Below, piece by piece: positions 33,580 to 41,042 of a DNA stretch of 64,000 nt; within the stretch, counting starts at the first letter, position 1, and every line of letters begins with the position of its first letter. Source of the DNA: Micromonospora pisi (GTDB lineage Bacteria > Actinomycetota > Actinomycetes > Mycobacteriales > Micromonosporaceae); contig NZ_RBKT01000001.1 of NCBI RefSeq assembly GCF_003633685.1, positions 8,494,001 to 8,558,000 of the forward strand. Direction: 5' to 3'. The position numbers and the translations under genes were made by a program. The notes below the pieces were generated by a model. It was not told where the DNA came from. It was given only the letters and a program-made list of their open reading frames with translations, and ran no database searches.

Positions 33580-33607
33580 TTGGCGCCCGTACCTAGCGGA
33601 CTACCCT
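33580..33607 (+). promoter_or_regulatory. Candidate promoter giving a leaderless hemC mRNA
   Basis: TTGGCG (33580-33585), 16-bp spacer, TACCCT (33602-33607), then seven bases to ATG 33615. Transcription would start at or next to the A of the start codon. No Shine-Dalgarno is present before the gene, which agrees with leaderless translation, common in actinobacteria. Confidence 0.55.
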
Positions 33608-33614
33608 CGCAGGT

Positions 33615-34556
33615 ATGTCCGACTCCCGCCTGCTACGTATCGGTACCCGCAACTCGCCGATGGCGCTGGCCCAAGTCGAGCGGGTCCGCGCGATGCTCGC
33701 TGACCGGCACCCCGAGGTCACTGTGGACGTGATGTCGATGTCGACCAGCGGAGACCGGTGGCACGGCGACCTGGCCGCACTGGGCGGCAAGGGGGCGTTC
33801 ACCAAGGAGGTGGACGCCGCCCTGCTCGCCGGAGACGTCGACCTGGTGGTGCACTGCGTCAAGGACGTACCCGGGGACCGGCCAACACCGGCCGGCACCG
33901 TGATGGCCGCCTACCTCACCCGCGACGACGTCCGGGACTGCCTCGTACACCCGGGCGGACTGCGCATCGAGCAGTTGCCCGCCGGCACCCGGATCGGTAC
34001 CTCCGCGGTCCGGCGGGTCGCGCAGCTGGCCCTGCACTGGCCGAACCTGATGCCGGTGGCCATCCGTGGCAACGCGAACAGCCGGCTGGCCAAGCTCGAC
34101 GCCGGCGGAACGTACGATGCGCTGCTGCTCGCGGTCTCCGGCCTGCAGCGGATCGGGCAGGCCGACCGGATCACCCACCCGATCGACGTCGACAGGATGG
34201 TCCCGGCCGTCGGCTCCGGCGCCCTGGTCCTGCAATGTCGCGACGACGACACCAGCACCCGCGACCTGGCCGCCAGCCTCAGCGACCCGCGGACCGGGCA
34301 GGAGATCGTGGCCGAGCGGACCATGCTGCACGTCCTGCAGGGCAACTGCCACTCACCGATTGCTGCGCTCGCGCGCACCGAGCCCGACGGGCGCCTCGGC
34401 CTGCGGGCGAGGGTGATCAGCCTCGACGGCAAGACCGTGCTCGACGTGCACGAATGGGCGGCGGACCCGATTACCCTCGGAACCTCCGTCGCCGCAGCCC
34501 TGTTGCGCCAAGGCGCCCGTGACCTCCTCGATCTGCCTGCCCACGAGTCGGCCTGA
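33615..34556 (+). CDS. hemC: Hydroxymethylbilane synthase (porphobilinogen deaminase), divergent stand-alone copy
   Basis: 313 aa, full length. It has '[20 protein letters not shown]', '[20 protein letters not shown]', the catalytic Asp in '[13 protein letters not shown]', '[11 protein letters not shown]', '[15 protein letters not shown]', '[17 protein letters not shown]' and the dipyrromethane-carrying Cys in '[10 protein letters not shown]'. It joins four porphobilinogen units into hydroxymethylbilane for haem and corrinoid synthesis. Several usually fixed positions differ (Ser to Cys in HSMKD, 'NVDTR' to 'NANSR'). No other hem genes adjoin, so this may be a second copy with a specialised role. 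Confidence 0.85.
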   Translation: MSDSRLLRIGTRNSPMALAQVERVRAMLADRHPEVTVDVMSMSTSGDRWHGDLAALGGKGAFTKEVDAALLAGDVDLVVHCVKDVPGDRPTPAGTVMAAYLTRDDVRDCLVHPGGLRIEQLPAGTRIGTSAVRRVAQLALHWPNLMPVAIRGNANSRLAKLDAGGTYDALLLAVSGLQRIGQADRITHPIDVDRMVPAVGSGALVLQCRDDDTSTRDLAASLSDPRTGQEIVAERTMLHVLQGNCHSPIAALARTEPDGRLGLRARVISLDGKTVLDVHEWAADPITLGTSVAAALLRQGARDLLDLPAHESA

Positions 34557-35072
34557 CCGACCGTCAGACACCGTCGCCCTGACGGAGGACGTCACGGGCG
34601 GGCGGACCTGCCTCCCGCCGGCCGAGGCGTGGAAGGTCGAAGGCCGGCTCGACTCGCGCACGCCGGGCGTGATGGTTCGCGGCGCTCCTCTTGTCGTATC
34701 AGGCGGCCTGGTGTTTCTCGGTTGCCTGGGCTCTGGCCAGTCCGGAGAGGTTGGGTACCAGCCGTAGTGAGGCAAGACCTGTCGGCGAAGGACCATCGAG
34801 TTCATCTGAGTGGAGCCGCTACCGCGGCGCTTGATGCCCGGACGGCGGATCGCTGGTGCCGGGTCCGGTCCGCGTCAGGAGGACCAGTGTGAGGTATCCG
34901 GCGAGCACGAACGCGTGACTGACTGCCACAGGTGGTTGGGCGACGAGCCGGCCGTTCCGCGAGGTCCGGCACCTGGCGCGGGTCCCGTAGGTCCGCGCCG
35001 ATCACCCGGCGAGACTGATCGACTTCCGCAAACAGCGGTCTCGCCGCCCATCTACCGGTCACCATGCACCAG
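34557..35072. other. Intergenic region, no recognisable gene
   Basis: About 515 nt between convergent hemC and the arsenate reductase operon. Short open frames exist on both strands but none shows a domain, a signal peptide or a ribosome site. Confidence 0.4.
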
Positions 35073-35106
35073 CAGCGTGGGGTCCGCTTGCTGCGGACCC
35101 ACGCTG
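35073..35106 (-). terminator. Terminator hairpin of the ars operon
   Basis: CAGCGTGGGGTCCGC (35073-35087) pairs with GCGGACCCACGCTG (35093-35106), one bulged G, around TTGCT. It sits 36 nt beyond the stop of the last leftward ars gene and also blocks read-through from hemC. Confidence 0.7.
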
Positions 35107-35142
35107 GATCCTCAGTGCTGGCGGCCCCTTATCCGAGTCCGG

Positions 35143-35553
35143 TCAGTTGCGGGCAGGGAGCAGTTCGGCGAGGAGGGCCTCGACGCGTTGGCGGATGTCG
35201 TCGCGGACCTGACGGACGGTCTCGATGCCCTGGCCGGCGGGGTCGGTGAGTTGCCAGTCCTCGTAGCGCTTGCCGGGGAAGACGGGGCAGGCGTCGCCGC
35301 AGCCCATGGTGATGATCGCGTCGGAGGTCTTGGCGAGGTCGTATTCCAGTTTGCGGGGGGTGTTGGCGGTGATGTCGATGCCGACCTCGTGCATGGCTTG
35401 GACCGCGACGGGGTTGATTTGGTTGGCGGGTTCGCTGCCGGCGGAACGGACCTCGACGGTGTCTCCGGCGAGGTGGCGCAGCCAGCCGGCGGCCATCTGG
35501 GAGCGGCCGGCGTTGTGTACACACACGAACAGGACGGTGGGCTTGTCAGTCAT
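35143..35553 (-). CDS. arsC: Arsenate reductase, low-molecular-weight phosphatase fold
   Basis: 136 aa from ATG 35553; GGAGG lies four bases upstream, while the neighbouring ATG 35556 is too close to it. The P-loop is CVHNAGRS (Cys11 to Arg17), with the extra redox cysteines Cys85 and Cys89 in 'TMGCGDACPVFPGKRYEDW' and the acid in 'LTDPAG'. It reduces arsenate to arsenite using thioredoxin or mycothiol-based electrons. It is fourth in the leftward operon arsR-acr3-arsC-arsC, so arsenite made here is exported by Acr3. Confidence 0.92.
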   Translation of the reverse strand: MTDKPTVLFVCVHNAGRSQMAAGWLRHLAGDTVEVRSAGSEPANQINPVAVQAMHEVGIDITANTPRKLEYDLAKTSDAIITMGCGDACPVFPGKRYEDWQLTDPAGQGIETVRQVRDDIRQRVEALLAELLPARN

Positions 35554-35567
35554 CATTCCTCCGCGAT

Positions 35568-36215
35568 TCAACTGGCGAGGGTGAGTTCGTCGATCAGCGC
35601 CCGGACGCGGACGTCGATGTCGTCGCGTACGGTCCGGACGAAGGGCAGTTCCTGCCCGGCGGGATCGGGGATGTCCCAGTCGAGGTAGCGCTTGCCGGCG
35701 AGGACCGGGCAGGCGTCTCCGCAGCCCATGGTCACGATCACGTCGCTGGCGCCGAGGACGTCCGAGGTCAACGGCTTCGGGTACGCCCGGCTCATGTTGA
35801 TCCCCCACTCGCCGAGAGCCTCGACGACGTTGCGATCGAGCCAGTCCGCCGGGTGTGATCCGGCGCAGCGGACATGCACCCTGCCTTGGGCGTACCTGTC
35901 CGCCAGTGCGGCAGCGAGTCGCGATCGACCGGCGTTGTAGGCGCAGAGGAACAGCACCTCGGGTACCGGCTTGTCGATGGTGCCTTCGACCTGCGCCAGG
36001 GCGGTGAGTCGTTCGGTCGCGAAGTTCTCCGTCAGCGCCGGCAGGTGGGTCTGGAGGCGGACCGTACGGTGCAGGTACATGTACGACTCGAAGACGTACC
36101 GCTCGACGGTTTCCCGACCGAACACGCCGGTGAACCGACCGGACAGCCGCGACGCGATCTGTCCGAGCACATGGTCGACATCCCGGGTGTCCACGCCGTG
36201 GAAGGGCCTGTCCAT
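35568..36215 (-). CDS. Arsenate reductase with N-terminal helical domain
   Basis: 215 aa. Residues 1-~75 form a three-helix domain ('QIASRLSGRFTGVFGRETVE'...'YMYLHRTVRLQTHLPAL') seen in the actinobacterial mycothiol-linked arsenate reductase group. Residues ~85-215 are an ArsC phosphatase fold with P-loop CAYNAGRS and redox Cys in 'TMGCGDACPVLAGKRYLDW'. It starts at ATG 36215 with GGAGG nine bases upstream, 15 nt before the shorter arsC. Having two reductases of different architecture in one operon is common in actinomycetes and may allow different thiol partners. Confidence 0.9.
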   Translation of the reverse strand: MDRPFHGVDTRDVDHVLGQIASRLSGRFTGVFGRETVERYVFESYMYLHRTVRLQTHLPALTENFATERLTALAQVEGTIDKPVPEVLFLCAYNAGRSRLAAALADRYAQGRVHVRCAGSHPADWLDRNVVEALGEWGINMSRAYPKPLTSDVLGASDVIVTMGCGDACPVLAGKRYLDWDIPDPAGQELPFVRTVRDDIDVRVRALIDELTLAS

Positions 36216-36302
36216 CAGGGCGTACCTCCGACGCCGGTGACCCGAGGGGGGAGTGACGCCGTCGACCGGGTGACCGGCCGGGGGAGAGGTCCCGTTCCTG
36301 GC

Positions 36303-37379
36303 TTACCCATTGGTGACCTGGGTGGGGAAGAAGCGGCGGCGGGCGGCGAGGCTGACGTAGACGAGGGCGACCAGGACGGGTACCTCGATCAGTGGGCCGA
36401 CTACCCCGGCGAGCGCCTGACCGCTGGTGACGCCAAAGACTCCGATCGCGACGGCGATGGCGAGTTCGAAGTTGTTGCCGGCGGCGGTGAAGGCGAGGGT
36501 GGTGGTCCGTTCGTAGTTCAGCCCAATCGCACGGCCGATGGCGAAGGAGCCGAACCACATGATCGCGAAGTACGCCAGCAGCGGGAGCGCGATCCGGGCG
36601 ACGTCCCAGGGCTGGGCGGTGATCGCGTCGCCCTGCAGGGCGAAGAGCAGCACGATGGTGAACAGCAGCCCGTAGAGGGCGACCGGCCCGATCCGTGGCA
36701 GGAACTTCGCCTCGTACCAGTCTCGGCCCTTGGCGCGTTCACCAAACTTGCGGGTGAGGTAGCCGGCGGCGAGGGGGATGCCGAGGAAGACCAGGACGCT
36801 GCCGGCGATGTCCCAACCGGAGACGGAGAGTCCGGCCTGTTCGAGGCCGAGCCAGCCGGGCAGGACAGTGAGGTAGAACCAGCCGAGCACGCCGAAGGCG
36901 AGAACCTGGAAGACGGAGTTCAGGGCGACCAGGACGGCGGCGGCTTCCCGGTCGCCGCAGGCGAGGTCGTTCCAGATGATGACCATGGCGATGCAGCGGG
37001 CGAGCCCGACGATGATCAGGCCGGTGCGGTACGCGGGCTGGTCGGGCAGGAGCAGCCAGGCGAGGGCGAACATGACCGCGGGGCCGATCAGCCAGTTGAT
37101 GACCAGGGAGGAGATCAGCAGGCGCCGGTCGGAGGTGACGGTGTCGAGGCGGTCGTAGCGGACCTTGGCCAGGACCGGGTACATCATGATCAGCAGACCG
37201 AGGGCGATCGGTACGGAGATCCCGCCGACCTTGACCTTGTCGAGGGCATCGTCCAGCCCTGGGATCAGCCGGCCGAGGAGCAGCCCGGCGGCCATGGCGG
37301 CGCCGATCCAGAGCGGCAGGAGCCGGTCCAGCGTCGAGAGCCGGGCGGTGGTCGGCGCCGGTGTGGCCAGGGTCGTCAT
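36303..37379 (-). CDS. acr3: Acr3-family arsenite efflux permease
   Basis: 358 aa from ATG 37379 (GAAGGAACC upstream). Ten membrane helices; conserved Acr3 segment 'GLARCIAMVIIWNDLACGDR' with the essential Cys in TM4, and 'FTAAGNNFELAIAVAIGVFG' in TM9. It expels As(III) from the cytoplasm. It follows arsR and precedes two arsenate reductase genes, the classical As(V)-to-As(III) detoxification operon. Confidence 0.94.
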   Translation of the reverse strand: MTTLATPAPTTARLSTLDRLLPLWIGAAMAAGLLLGRLIPGLDDALDKVKVGGISVPIALGLLIMMYPVLAKVRYDRLDTVTSDRRLLISSLVINWLIGPAVMFALAWLLLPDQPAYRTGLIIVGLARCIAMVIIWNDLACGDREAAAVLVALNSVFQVLAFGVLGWFYLTVLPGWLGLEQAGLSVSGWDIAGSVLVFLGIPLAAGYLTRKFGERAKGRDWYEAKFLPRIGPVALYGLLFTIVLLFALQGDAITAQPWDVARIALPLLAYFAIMWFGSFAIGRAIGLNYERTTTLAFTAAGNNFELAIAVAIGVFGVTSGQALAGVVGPLIEVPVLVALVYVSLAARRRFFPTQVTNG

Positions 37380-37398
37380 GTGATGGTTCCTTCGTTGG

Positions 37399-37734
37399 TC
37401 ATTCGGTGGGTGCGTCCGGGCCGCAGGGTCGTCGGCCCTCGGCGCCGGTGGGGGCGCGGTCGGCGAGGGCGGCGATGCCCTGCCCGAGGGCACGTACCGC
37501 TTCAGGGCGGAGCCGGTAGTAGGTCCAGTAGCGGTGGCGTTCGGTCTCCACCAGGCCGGCGTGGCGCAGCGCCCGGAGGTGGTGGCTGATCAGCGGCTGG
37601 GTGACCCCCAGGTCTTCGACCAGGTGGCACACGCACAGCTGCTCCCGAGCCAGCGCCTGCATGACGCGCCAGCGCAGTGGGTCGGCCATCGCCCGGAGCG
37701 CGGCGAGCTGCGTCTCATCTGTATCAACTGTCAT
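37399..37734 (-). CDS. arsR: ArsR-family arsenic-responsive repressor
   Basis: 111 aa. Winged HTH with 'ADPLRWRVMQALAREQLCVC' at the start of the DNA-binding helices; the CVC pair sits in the position of the As(III)-binding Cys of classical ArsR. The recognition helix is 'LGVTQPLISHHLRALRHAGL'. A further Cys lies near the C-terminus ('RRPCGPD'). It leads the leftward ars operon and should repress it until As(III) binds. The ~20 nt upstream of the start is AT-rich (TTGAATTAAAT), the likely operator/promoter area. Confidence 0.92.
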   Translation of the reverse strand: MTVDTDETQLAALRAMADPLRWRVMQALAREQLCVCHLVEDLGVTQPLISHHLRALRHAGLVETERHRYWTYYRLRPEAVRALGQGIAALADRAPTGAEGRRPCGPDAPTE

Positions 37735-37754
37735 TGAATTAAATCCTCGCTGAT

Positions 37755-37919
37755 ATGGATCTGGCCGTCAACTTGGCGCCGGCCGGAGGCAACTTTGCCG
37801 CCAACGCCATCGCGGGCATCCTGTGGACCGTGTTCTCCCCGACCGTGGCGTTCGCCTACTTGCCGGCTGGATGCTGCTCGCCCTGGTCGCCCTGACGATC
37901 ACCGTCCGACGCCACTGAC
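37755..37919 (+). pseudogene. Membrane-protein C-terminal scrap with one frameshift
   Basis: 'NAIAGILWTVFSPTVAFAYL' in one frame continues, after a one-base change at ~37862, as 'AGWMLLALVALTITVRRH' plus stop in the next. Together they look like the last membrane helices of a transporter or integral membrane protein. No start or upstream portion survives. Confidence 0.4.
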
Positions 37920-37992
37920 GATCCGCCGGCAGGGAAGGCCTGAATTCAGCCAGCGACCCCGCGGTGCGGCCCGCCGGCTTGCCTCGCTGTTT

Positions 37993-38373
37993 CTATGCGG
38001 GCGCGGGCGCCTCGACCGCGAGGAGGTTCGCGAGCTGCCGCATGATGCCGGGCCGCGCGCGGTAGTAGACCCAGGTGCCGCGACGCTCGGCGTCGACAAG
38101 GCCGGTTTCGCGCAGGGTCTTCAGGTGGTGGGAGATCGTGGGCCCGGTCAGGTCGAACGCCGGGGTGAGGTCGCAGACGCAGATCTCCCCGTCGGGCGCC
38201 GAGGCGATCATCGACATGAGCTGGAGTCGTACCGGGTCGCCGAGGGCCTTGAAGGCCGGCGCGAGTACGGCCGCAGTCTCGGCGGGGATCCGTTGCTCGC
38301 TGATCGGCGGGCAGCAGGGCGCACCTTCGTTGAGGTCGGTGAGGCTCAGCGCCGTCCCGGTCTGCTTTGACAT
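37993..38373 (-). CDS. arsR: Second ArsR-family repressor, CxC type
   Basis: 126 aa from ATG 38373. 'FKALGDPVRLQLMSMIAS' leads into 'GEICVCDLTPAFDLTGPTIS' and 'HHLKTLRETGLVDAERRG', a classical ArsR with a CVC metalloid site, plus an N-terminal vicinal pair in 'GAPCCPPIS'. It is transcribed leftward, back to back with the rightward organoarsenical-type genes beginning at 38464, so the 90-nt gap probably holds its operator. The Shine-Dalgarno GAGGA is very close to the ATG. Confidence 0.9.
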   Translation of the reverse strand: MSKQTGTALSLTDLNEGAPCCPPISEQRIPAETAAVLAPAFKALGDPVRLQLMSMIASAPDGEICVCDLTPAFDLTGPTISHHLKTLRETGLVDAERRGTWVYYRARPGIMRQLANLLAVEAPAPA

Positions 38374-38463
38374 TCCTCTAGGTTGACAGATCTCGAAACA
38401 GCGTGCAACTCTCTGATTAGAGCAACGTCGAGACAACATCCGCGAGACCATCGGGAGAGCGCC

Positions 38464-38610
38464 GTGTTCCGGACAATCCGCCGTCGTACGTCTGTTCTCG
38501 GGGCGCGGTTCTGCGACGGCTGCGCCGAGGTCACTACTGCGGAGGAGCGGGCCCGTCGTCGTTACGACCGCACCCGAACCGACGTCCACTTGTTCACCTG
38601 GCCGCGCTGA
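38464..38610 (+). CDS. 48-aa CxxC microprotein
   Basis: From GTG 38464, with GGGAG seven bases upstream, to TGA 38608-38610. The text begins MFRTIRRRTSVLGARF, then has CDGC and 'AEVTTAEERARRRYDRTRTD'. It is very basic and has a single CxxC that could bind metal or metalloid. First gene of the rightward ars unit, 23 nt before the Cys-pair protein. No known family; whether it is translated needs evidence beyond the good ribosome site and codon phase. Confidence 0.5.
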   Translation: MFRTIRRRTSVLGARFCDGCAEVTTAEERARRRYDRTRTDVHLFTWPR

Positions 38611-38633
38611 CCACCGATCGAAGGAGTGCTGCG

Positions 38634-38876
38634 ATGACCGAGAACCAGACCCTCGGCGGGTTCGCCGGGGACCCGACGGCCGCCCTTACGGTGGCCGGCT
38701 CGACCGGCTGCTGCGGCAACCCGGCCCAGACCACGAACATCACGCTGCCCGATCCGAGCGACGGGGCTGGCGGCACCTGCTGTGGCACCCCGGCGGCGGC
38801 CGAGGCCGCCAACACCTGTTGCGCGCCGGCCGCTAAGGCCGACGCGGTCGCTTCGGGAACGGGCTGCTGCGAATGA
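38634..38876 (+). CDS. 80-aa protein with four vicinal Cys pairs, candidate As(III)-binding protein
   Basis: AAGGAG lies seven bases before ATG 38634. It has four CC pairs in similar settings: TGCCGNP, GTCCGTP, NTCCAPA and TGCCE. It is otherwise Ala/Thr/Gly-rich with no hydrophobic core, so probably a flexible metallothionein-like or chaperone-like protein. Vicinal Cys pairs are the As(III) ligands of ArsD, but no ArsD sequence similarity is seen. It overlaps the M28 peptidase gene (ATGA) and sits between arsR genes. The same GCC(A/G) motif recurs at the C-terminus of the flavoprotein 3.4 kb downstream. Confidence 0.75.
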   Translation: MTENQTLGGFAGDPTAALTVAGSTGCCGNPAQTTNITLPDPSDGAGGTCCGTPAAAEAANTCCAPAAKADAVASGTGCCE

Positions 38877-40132
38877 CCACCGCCAGCTCGCCGGCCCCGG
38901 CCCGCGACGACACCCTCGACGCCCTGCTGAGCGCGGTGTCTGCCGACCGGATGACCGCGACGGTGAAGGCGTTGGCCGGCGACGACTTCGCCGGACGACG
39001 AGTCGGGACCTCCGGCGGCCGCGCGGCCCGGACCTGGCTCGCGGCACGCCTGGTCGACCTCGGTGCCACCGTCGAGATCGACCCGTTCTCCGTGCGGCGG
39101 GTGCCCGAGGTGTACGCCACTCCCAAGGTGCGGTGGCACGACGGCACCACCACGGAGGCGTTGCGGTTCGGGCGGGAGGTCGCGGTACACCTCGGCTCAG
39201 CCGACCTCGCCGACGTACGGCACGAACCGCTCGGCATCGCGGGAACGGACGGCCCGATCGGGCGGTGGCTGGTGGTGCCGGCCGGGATGACCCTGTTCGA
39301 CGCCTACGGACACGCCGACGGCGCGGCCGGACTTCTTCTACCGCGCGGTGTCGACGCGGACGGCTGGCAGTACACGATGCTCGCCGGCCCGGACCCCGGA
39401 CCGCTGCCGATCCTCACCCTGTCCACCACGACCCACCGGCTCATCGGGGAAGCGGCGTCATCCGGGAACAGTTGGTTCGCGGCCAACGCCCCGATCCGCC
39501 GGGTCGACGTGACGGGCGCGAACCTTCATGGGCGACTCCGCCTGCCGGCGCCGGGCGGTGTCGACCTGTTGCTGACCGCGCACTTCGACGGTGTGGGCGA
39601 CCACCCCGGTCTGCGGCAGCCCGCCGCAGCCGACAATGCCAGCGGCGTCGCGGTCGTCCTGGAAGCGGCACGGATCCTGGTCGGCGTACTACCCGAGGGT
39701 GTCGGCCTGTCCGTCGCGCTGCTCGACGGCGAAGAGGTTGGTGCGCTCGGCTCCGCCCACCACGCCGCCACGCTGAAGGCCACCGGTGCCCGTCCGTTGG
39801 TGATCAACGTTGATGGCGCGGGGCACCTGCACCAGGCGGCCGGGGTGGAGGCGGGTGGTCCGGCGCACGCACTGCTCGCGGTCCTCGACCAGGCCGGCCG
39901 CCACACCGGCGTACCCCTGGTCGCGGGCCTGGTCGCCTCCGACAACCGCCGATACGCTGCCGCTGGGCTGGCGGCGGTCGGCATCGGCGCCGGGATGGCC
40001 GGCTACCACAGCCCAGCCGACACTCCGGAGCGGGTGGAACCGCCTACCCTGACCGCGATCGCCCAGCTCGTCGCGGCGACAGTGTGGCTCGGCACCGCAC
40101 CGACTACACTTTCATCGTTGATCGGCGATTGA
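38873..40132 (+). CDS. M28-family zinc peptidase
   Basis: 419 aa, overlapping the upstream stop by ATGA. Zn-ligand and catalytic motifs of M28 are present: 'LLTAHFDGVGD' (normally HxD), 'QPAAADNASGVAVVLEAARI', 'VALLDGEEVGALGSAHH', 'VINVDGAG' and 'AGYHSPADTPERV' (last His ligand). No signal peptide, so it is likely cytosolic. Family members remove N-terminal residues from peptides. Inside an arsenic operon it could release an arsenic-containing amino acid from a peptide conjugate, but that is inference. Confidence 0.85.
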   Translation: MTTASSPAPARDDTLDALLSAVSADRMTATVKALAGDDFAGRRVGTSGGRAARTWLAARLVDLGATVEIDPFSVRRVPEVYATPKVRWHDGTTTEALRFGREVAVHLGSADLADVRHEPLGIAGTDGPIGRWLVVPAGMTLFDAYGHADGAAGLLLPRGVDADGWQYTMLAGPDPGPLPILTLSTTTHRLIGEAASSGNSWFAANAPIRRVDVTGANLHGRLRLPAPGGVDLLLTAHFDGVGDHPGLRQPAAADNASGVAVVLEAARILVGVLPEGVGLSVALLDGEEVGALGSAHHAATLKATGARPLVINVDGAGHLHQAAGVEAGGPAHALLAVLDQAGRHTGVPLVAGLVASDNRRYAAAGLAAVGIGAGMAGYHSPADTPERVEPPTLTAIAQLVAATVWLGTAPTTLSSLIGD

Positions 40133-40144
40133 CGATGAAGGCTG

Positions 40145-40477
40145 GTGGCGGTGGACGAATTGCTGGCGCGGTCGGTCGCCGAGGAGTACGCCTCGTGGTT
40201 CCGCGCCCTTGCCGACCCGAGCCGGGTACAGATCGTGGAGTACCTGGCGCGGCAGGGTCGCCCGATGACCGTGGGGGAGATCGTCGCGGCGGTCGGGTTG
40301 GCACAGTCGACCGTGTCGCAGCACCTGAAGATCCTCGCCGAAGTCCGGTTCGTGCTCGCCGAGCAGGTCGGCACCGCGCGGCACTACCGGATCAACGACG
40401 CCTGCATCCGGTGCTTCCCGTCCGCCGCCGACGTGGTGATGGGCCGGCCCGCACCAGCCCCGACCGGGAGCTGCTGA
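40145..40477 (+). CDS. Third ArsR-family regulator
   Basis: 110 aa from GTG 40145. It has 'FRALADPSRVQIVEYLARQG' and the recognition helix 'VGLAQSTVSQHLKILAEVRF'. It lacks a CxC in the DNA-binding region; Cys occur instead late in the protein ('NDACIRCFPSAADV' and final GSC), so metalloid sensing would use a C-terminal site as in other ArsR subclasses. Its stop overlaps the start of the acetyltransferase gene (TGATG). Probably controls the rightward unit. Confidence 0.88.
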   Translation: MAVDELLARSVAEEYASWFRALADPSRVQIVEYLARQGRPMTVGEIVAAVGLAQSTVSQHLKILAEVRFVLAEQVGTARHYRINDACIRCFPSAADVVMGRPAPAPTGSC

Positions 40478-40965
40478 TGCGGATCCGTCCCATGGGCGCC
40501 GCCGACGCCGACATGGTTTTGGCGATCTACCAGGCCGGACTGGACAGCGGCAACGCCAGCTTCGAAACGGTCGCACCCACCTGGGAGGCGTTCGACGCCG
40601 GCAAACTGCCCGCGCACCGCCTGGTCGCGGTCGACACCGACAACACGGTGTGCGGCTGGGTGGCCGCTTCGGCGGTGTCCGCCCGCCCGGTCTACGCCGG
40701 GGTGGTCGAGCACTCCGTCTACGTCGACCCGCAGGCGCGGGGTCGCGGTGTGGCACGGGCACTGCTCGACGCGCTGATCGTCTCGACCGAGGCCGCCGGG
40801 ATCTGGACGATCCAGTCCGGCGTGTTCCCCGAGAACGCCGCCAGCCTGACCCTGCATCAACGGGCCGGGTTCCGGATCATCGGCGTACGCGAGCGGGTCG
40901 GCCGCCACCATGGCAAGTGGCGTGACGTGGTGCTGCTCGAACGCCGCAGTCCCACCATCACCTGA
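40477..40965 (+). CDS. arsN1: GNAT acetyltransferase, ArsN1/phosphinothricin-acetyltransferase-like
   Basis: 162 aa, full-length GNAT. It starts 'MRIRPMGAADADMVLAIYQA', with 'GNASFETVAPTWEAFDAGKL', the substrate-side 'VEHSVYVDPQARGRGVARAL' containing the acetyl-CoA loop (R/Q-x-x-G-x-G/A), and 'SLTLHQRAGFRIIGVRERVG'. This is the PAT/ArsN1 group: enzymes that N-acetylate phosphinothricin or arsinothricin. Translationally coupled to an ArsR gene and inside an arsenic island, so arsinothricin-type organoarsenical inactivation is the favoured role; methionine sulfone/sulfoximine acetylation cannot be excluded. Confidence 0.75.
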   Translation: MRIRPMGAADADMVLAIYQAGLDSGNASFETVAPTWEAFDAGKLPAHRLVAVDTDNTVCGWVAASAVSARPVYAGVVEHSVYVDPQARGRGVARALLDALIVSTEAAGIWTIQSGVFPENAASLTLHQRAGFRIIGVRERVGRHHGKWRDVVLLERRSPTIT

Positions 40966-41042
40966 CCCACACCCCTGTTTGAACCAGCACGGCCCCGGTT
41001 CGTCCAACTATTTCGAACAGCATCGAGACAACAGGAGTTGTT

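Noticed and set aside
35143-36558. 471-aa arsenate reductase fusion
   Set aside because: The extra N-terminal part is a shadow of the longer reductase and permease genes; the reductase begins at ATG 35553 behind GGAGG.
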